In this document: positions 60,048 through 64,000 of the stretch, one piece after another
Numbering within the stretch: the first letter of the stretch is position 1
Layout: every line of letters begins with the position of its first letter
Source of the DNA: Chania fonticola_B
GTDB lineage: Bacteria; Pseudomonadota; Gammaproteobacteria; Enterobacterales; Enterobacteriaceae
Direction: 5' to 3' (one strand)
NCBI RefSeq assembly: GCF_048537545.1
Contig: NZ_CP183218.1
DNA length: 64,000 bases
Made by a program: the position numbers and the translations under genes
Notes under the pieces: model-generated
What the model saw: only the letters and a program-made list of their open reading frames with translations
Database searches by the model: none
Told to the model about the DNA's origin: nothing

Positions 60048-61919
60048 ATGAGTATGAAAGGTCAAGAAACCCGTGGGTTCCAGTCTGAAGTCAAACAACT
60101 GCTTCATTTGATGATCCATTCGCTGTACTCCAATAAAGAAATCTTCCTGCGTGAGCTGATCTCCAACGCCTCCGATGCGGCGGACAAGCTGCGTTTCCGC
60201 GCGCTTTCCAAGCCTGAATTGTATGAAGGTGATGGCGAACTGCGTGTGCGTCTGTCCTTCGACAAAGAGAAGCGTACCCTGACGATTGCCGATAACGGCA
60301 TCGGTATGAGCCGCGAAGAAGTGATCGAAAACCTGGGGACGATTGCCAAGTCTGGTACCAAGGCCTTCTTGGAGTCTATCGGCTCCGATCAGGCGAAAGA
60401 CAGCCAACTGATCGGTCAGTTCGGCGTGGGCTTCTACTCGGCGTTCATCGTGGCGGACAAAGTCACCGTGCGTACCCGCGCGGCCGGTGCTGCGGAAGAT
60501 CAAGGGGTGTACTGGGAGTCTGCCGGTGAAGGTGATTACACCATCGCCGATATCAGCAAGGCCGATCGCGGCAGCGAAATTACCCTGCACCTGCGTGAAG
60601 GCGAAGACGAATACCTCGACGGCTGGCGTCTGCGCTCGGTGATTGGTAAATATTCCGATCACATTGCACTCCCGGTAGAGATTGAAACCAAGAATGAAGA
60701 AGACGGCACCGTCACCTGGGAGAAAATCAACAAGGCGCAAGCGTTGTGGACTCGCAGCAAAGCTGACGTGACCGAAGAAGAGTACAAAGAGTTCTACAAG
60801 CACATTGCCCATGACTTTACCGATCCGCTGAGCTGGAGCCACAACCGGGTGGAAGGTAAGCAGGAGTACACCAGCCTGCTGTACATCCCGGCCCAGGCGC
60901 CGTGGGATATGTGGAATCGCGATCATAAACACGGCCTGAAGCTGTACGTTCAGCGCGTGTTTATCATGGATGACGCCGAGCAGTTCATGCCGAACTACCT
61001 GCGATTTGTGCGTGGCCTGATCGATTCCAACGATCTGCCGCTGAACGTTTCGCGTGAAATCCTGCAGGACAGCCGTGTTACCCAAAACCTGCGTGGCGCG
61101 CTGACCAAACGCGTGTTGCAGATGTTGGACAAGCTGGCCAAAGACGACGCGGAAGCCTACCAGAAGTTCTGGCAGCAGTTCGGTATGGTACTGAAAGAAG
61201 GCCCAGCGGAGGACGGCGGCAACAAAGAGGCCATCGCCAAACTGCTGCGCTTTGCTTCTACGCACAATGACAGCTCGGCGCAAACCGTCTCGCTGGAAGA
61301 GTACGTTGGCCGCATGACCGAAGGCCAGGACAAGATTTACTACATCACCGCCGACAGTTATGCCGCCGCCAAGAGCAGCCCGCACCTGGAGCTGTTCCGC
61401 AAGAAAGGCATCGAAGTCCTGCTGCTGTCTGACCGCATCGATGAGTGGATGATGAGCTACCTGACCGAGTTTGATGGTAAGGTGTTCCAGTCGGTCAGCA
61501 AAGCGGATGAAGCGCTGGATAAACTGGCGGATGAAACCGAAGAGCAGAAAGAGGCCGAGAAGCAGCTGGAGCCGTTTATCGAGCGAGTCAAGACGCTGCT
61601 GGGTGAGCGCGTGAAGGACGTGCGTCTGACGCACCGCCTGACGGATACCCCGGCCATCGTTACCACCGATGCCGACGAGATGAGCACCCAGATGGCCAAA
61701 CTGTTTGCCGCTGCGGGGCAGGCTGCGCCGGAAGTGAAGTATATCTTCGAGCTGAACCCAGAGCATGCGTTGGTCAAACGCGCATCCGATGTGGGCGATA
61801 ACGAACAATTTGCCGAATGGATCGATCTGCTGTTGGATCAGGCCCTGCTGGCAGAGCGTGGGACGCTGGAAGATCCAAACCAGTTTATCCGCCGCATGAA
61901 TAAGCTGTTGTCCGCTTAA
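60048..61919 (+). CDS. htpG: Chaperone HtpG (Hsp90 family)
   Basis: Dimeric ATP-dependent chaperone that works downstream of DnaK. The 623 residues (E. coli 624) carry the GHKL ATP site with ELISNASDAADKLRF, DNGIGM and GQFGVGFYSAF, the middle domain and a C-terminal dimerisation domain. Preceded by its own sigma32 promoter. A long hairpin follows. Confidence 0.99.
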   Translation: MSMKGQETRGFQSEVKQLLHLMIHSLYSNKEIFLRELISNASDAADKLRFRALSKPELYEGDGELRVRLSFDKEKRTLTIADNGIGMSREEVIENLGTIAKSGTKAFLESIGSDQAKDSQLIGQFGVGFYSAFIVADKVTVRTRAAGAAEDQGVYWESAGEGDYTIADISKADRGSEITLHLREGEDEYLDGWRLRSVIGKYSDHIALPVEIETKNEEDGTVTWEKINKAQALWTRSKADVTEEEYKEFYKHIAHDFTDPLSWSHNRVEGKQEYTSLLYIPAQAPWDMWNRDHKHGLKLYVQRVFIMDDAEQFMPNYLRFVRGLIDSNDLPLNVSREILQDSRVTQNLRGALTKRVLQMLDKLAKDDAEAYQKFWQQFGMVLKEGPAEDGGNKEAIAKLLRFASTHNDSSAQTVSLEEYVGRMTEGQDKIYYITADSYAAAKSSPHLELFRKKGIEVLLLSDRIDEWMMSYLTEFDGKVFQSVSKADEALDKLADETEEQKEAEKQLEPFIERVKTLLGERVKDVRLTHRLTDTPAIVTTDADEMSTQMAKLFAAAGQAAPEVKYIFELNPEHALVKRASDVGDNEQFAEWIDLLLDQALLAERGTLEDPNQFIRRMNKLLSA

Positions 61920-61928
61920 TCAGCAAAA

Positions 61929-61958
61929 TACGCCCCAGACCTTAGGGTTTGGGGCGTA
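61929..61958 (+). terminator. Hairpin after htpG
   Basis: A 13-bp stem with one G-T pair (TACGCCCCAGACC/GGTTTGGGGCGTA), loop TTAG-type, followed by ATCTCTTCTATT. Confidence 0.6.
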
Positions 61959-62166
61959 ATCTCTTCTATTCCCGTCAAATTTTTCTCCTGCTTGCCTCGT
62001 TTCAGCCCGATCTTTCCGCAACCGATTTCCTCTCGCTACCTTGAGCCACCCCCCTCAGAAATGGTAAGGTTGAGTGTTTTCGAAATTTAATAAAAACTCA
62101 AACCCGATAGACTTCCGGCCGCGGCCTGAAGAATGAAGGGAAATACATAGCAAGGGGATTTACGCA

Positions 62167-62811
62167 ATGCGTATCATTCTGCTGGGCGCTCCAGGCGCTG
62201 GTAAAGGCACTCAGGCTCAATTCATCATGGAGAAATACGGCATTCCGCAAATCTCCACGGGCGATATGTTGCGCGCAGCCGTTAAGGCCGGTTCTGAGCT
62301 GGGCAAAAAGGCGAAAGAAATCATGGACGCCGGCAAACTGGTGACCGATGAGCTGGTTATTGCGCTGGTCAAAGAGCGTATTACCCAGGAAGACTGTCGT
62401 AACGGTTTCCTGCTGGACGGTTTCCCACGCACCATTCCACAGGCTGACGCGATGAAAGAAGCCGGCATTAAAGTGGATTACGTGCTGGAGTTCGACGTGC
62501 CGGACGAACTGATCGTCGATCGTATCGTTGGCCGCCGCGTGCATGCGCCATCTGGCCGCGTGTACCACATCAAATTCAATCCGCCGAAGGTAGAAGGGAA
62601 AGATGACGCCACCGGCGAAGAGCTGACCACCCGTAAAGACGATCAGGAAGAGACCGTGCGTAAGCGCCTGGTGGAATACCATCAGATGACCGCGCCGCTG
62701 GTGTCTTACTATCATAAAGAAGCCGAGGCGGGTAATACGTCTTACCACAAGATCGATGGCACCCGTAAGGTGACGGAAGTGAGCGCTGAGCTGGCGGCCA
62801 TTCTGGGCTAA
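62167..62811 (+). CDS. adk: Adenylate kinase
   Basis: Essential enzyme interconverting ATP, ADP and AMP. The 214 residues show the P-loop GAPGAGKGT (7-15), AMP-binding GDMLRAA, the DGFPRT motif and a LID (about 122-160) of the long type without zinc cysteines. In E. coli hemH follows; here a CdaR-like gene does. Confidence 0.99.
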   Translation: MRIILLGAPGAGKGTQAQFIMEKYGIPQISTGDMLRAAVKAGSELGKKAKEIMDAGKLVTDELVIALVKERITQEDCRNGFLLDGFPRTIPQADAMKEAGIKVDYVLEFDVPDELIVDRIVGRRVHAPSGRVYHIKFNPPKVEGKDDATGEELTTRKDDQEETVRKRLVEYHQMTAPLVSYYHKEAEAGNTSYHKIDGTRKVTEVSAELAAILG

Positions 62812-62830
62812 TCGGTGTCAAGGCTGTAGA

Positions 62831-62869
62831 AAACGCTGGGCTTGCGGTTGCTGCCTGGCGTTTTTTTTT
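62831..62869 (+). terminator. Terminator of adk
   Basis: An imperfect stem AACGCTGGGC/GCCTGGCGTT (G-T pairs) is followed by nine T residues. Confidence 0.8.
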
Positions 62870-62923
62870 GCCGCTTCATGCTAGGTTATCAGTGCTACCG
62901 TTTCGCTCGACAGGAAGAGCCGC

Positions 62924-64000
62924 ATGTCCAGGCAGACAAATTTTTTGCAAGAAGCGACCGCGCGCCAGATCGTGCAACGTGCGATGAGCATCATTCACCA
63001 TTCGGTCAACGTGATGGACAGCAACGGCGTCATTATTGCTTCCGGCAACGCCTCGCGCCTGTATCAGCGACACGAAGGGGCGGTATTGGCCCTGACCGAA
63101 AACCGGGTGGTGGAGATTGATGAGGCAACGGCACACTATCTGAAGGGCGTGCAGCCCGGCATCAATCTGCCGTTCAGCTTTCGTAATCAACTGGTAGGAG
63201 CGATTGGGGTTTCCGGCGATCCGGCCCAGGTGCGAGCCTATGGTGAGCTGGTGAAAATGGCGGCAGAGCTGATGGTGGAACAGGCTGCGATGCTCGATCA
63301 ACATCAGTGGGAAAAGCGTTACCGGGAAGAGCTGGCCAACCAACTGCTGCAAGGGCACAGTGAACCTGGTTCGCGCGAGGCGATGGCGGCCTATTTAGAG
63401 CTGGATCTGCAACAGCCACGCATTGTCTGGCTGCTAGAGCTGTATGAACCGCAGCCGCAGGTACTGAGAGGCTTGCTGGCAGAGCTGGAGATCACCCAGC
63501 GTGAGGCGCTGATCACCATGACCAGCTTTAATGAACTGGTGCTCTTGCGCCCGGCCTGTATGAAACAGGGCGTGTGGGACGTACAGCAGGAGCGCAAGCT
63601 GGCCCAGCAGCTCCAGTATGAGATCCAGCAACGCTTTGGCCTGCGGTTGATCGTCGGGGGCTTTTACAGTGGTGAGGAGGGCGTCTATCGCTCCATTCAG
63701 ACCGCAAGAGCAGTGCAAACCATGGCGCACCGTCTCAAACTGGTCCAGCACACGCTGTTTTATGATGACTACCCGCTGCCCTCGCTGCTGTGCGATTTGG
63801 GGGAAGATTGGCGAGCCCAGGAGCTTTCACGGCCCTGGCGGCAATTGAGCGCCCAGGATGAAAAAGGGATGCTGAGAAACACGCTGCGCCACTATTTCAA
63901 TCAGAATTGTGACCAAACCAAGACTGCGGCACAGCTGCATATTCACGTTAACACCCTGCGTTACCGCCTACAGCGCGTAGAGAAAACGACTGGCCTGAAG
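62924..64000 (+). CDS. CdaR/PucR-family sugar diacid regulator, 3'-truncated by window edge
   Basis: 359 codons to the edge with no stop. The N-terminal sugar diacid recognition domain (about 5-135) carries IIHHSVNVMDSNGVIIASG and GVQPGINLPFSFRNQLVGAIGVSG, and the C-terminal PucR-type HTH reads TKTAAQLHIHVNTLRYRLQRVEKTTGL. This is the architecture of E. coli CdaR, activator of galactarate, glucarate and glycerate use (385 residues), but sequence drift in the middle means it may be a paralogue. AGGAAGAG lies just before the ATG. The genes it controls would lie beyond the window. Confidence 0.85.
   Translation, partial: MSRQTNFLQEATARQIVQRAMSIIHHSVNVMDSNGVIIASGNASRLYQRHEGAVLALTENRVVEIDEATAHYLKGVQPGINLPFSFRNQLVGAIGVSGDPAQVRAYGELVKMAAELMVEQAAMLDQHQWEKRYREELANQLLQGHSEPGSREAMAAYLELDLQQPRIVWLLELYEPQPQVLRGLLAELEITQREALITMTSFNELVLLRPACMKQGVWDVQQERKLAQQLQYEIQQRFGLRLIVGGFYSGEEGVYRSIQTARAVQTMAHRLKLVQHTLFYDDYPLPSLLCDLGEDWRAQELSRPWRQLSAQDEKGMLRNTLRHYFNQNCDQTKTAAQLHIHVNTLRYRLQRVEKTTGLK

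Noticed and set aside
60045..61808. 587-codon frame antisense to htpG
   Set aside because: Lies wholly inside htpG on the other strand, has no family resemblance, and arises from the codon bias of a highly expressed gene.
1..64000. Search for CRISPR arrays, tRNAs, IS elements, prophage genes and defence islands
   Set aside because: No regularly spaced repeats, tRNA-like cloverleaf, transposase or phage structural gene could be recognised on either strand.

Overview
The window is chromosomal DNA of an enterobacterium, most likely Serratia or a close relative. The evidence is gene-by-gene colinearity with the E. coli tig-lon-acr-adk region, proteins near identical to the E. coli ones (ClpP, ClpX, Lon, CyoB, GlnK), an Hha copy closer in length and N-terminus to Yersinia YmoA, and inserts not found there in E. 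coli. The genus is inferred from overall character, not from a marker gene. No phage, IS element, CRISPR array, tRNA or rRNA was seen.

Layout. 1-4.1 kb: end of thiI, a secreted His-rich DUF4198 protein behind a Zur-like operator, panE-yajL, yajQ. 4.1-12.4 kb: yajR, the cytochrome bo3 operon cyoABCDE and ampG, all on the minus strand. 12.4-23.6 kb: yajG, bolA, tig, clpP, clpX, lon, hupB, ppiD, ybaV (protein folding and quality control, with sigma32-type promoters before clpP and lon). 23.7-29.5 kb: fadM, queC, an SgrR-like gene, cof, a PLP-dependent cysteine synthase-family gene and decR. 29.5-37.4 kb: mdlAB, glnK-amtB behind a sigma54 promoter and an NtrC-like site, tesB, ybaY, atl and the 4.5S RNA gene ffs.

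37.4-44.9 kb is the accessory stretch: adenine deaminase with a divergent LysR regulator, tomB-hha, a two-ORF unit of unknown function, a Zur-box-controlled metal ABC transporter operon that starts with an undescribed 39-codon membrane ORF, and the zinc-free ribosomal paralogues rpmE2-rpmJ2 behind a third Zur box. 44.9-50.5 kb: acrAB and divergent acrR with a perfect AcrR operator and a marbox, then a DsrE-family gene. 50.6-62.8 kb: mscK, rsmS, priC, ybaN, apt, an orphan Rpn C-terminal half, dnaX with its frameshift signal, ybaB-recR, htpG and adk. The window ends inside a CdaR-like regulator that occupies the place hemH has in E. coli.

The least ordinary feature is zinc: three Zur-like palindromes in 45 kb control a secreted His-rich protein, a metal importer with a tiny leading membrane ORF, and zinc-free ribosomal proteins, which together look like a zinc-starvation programme.
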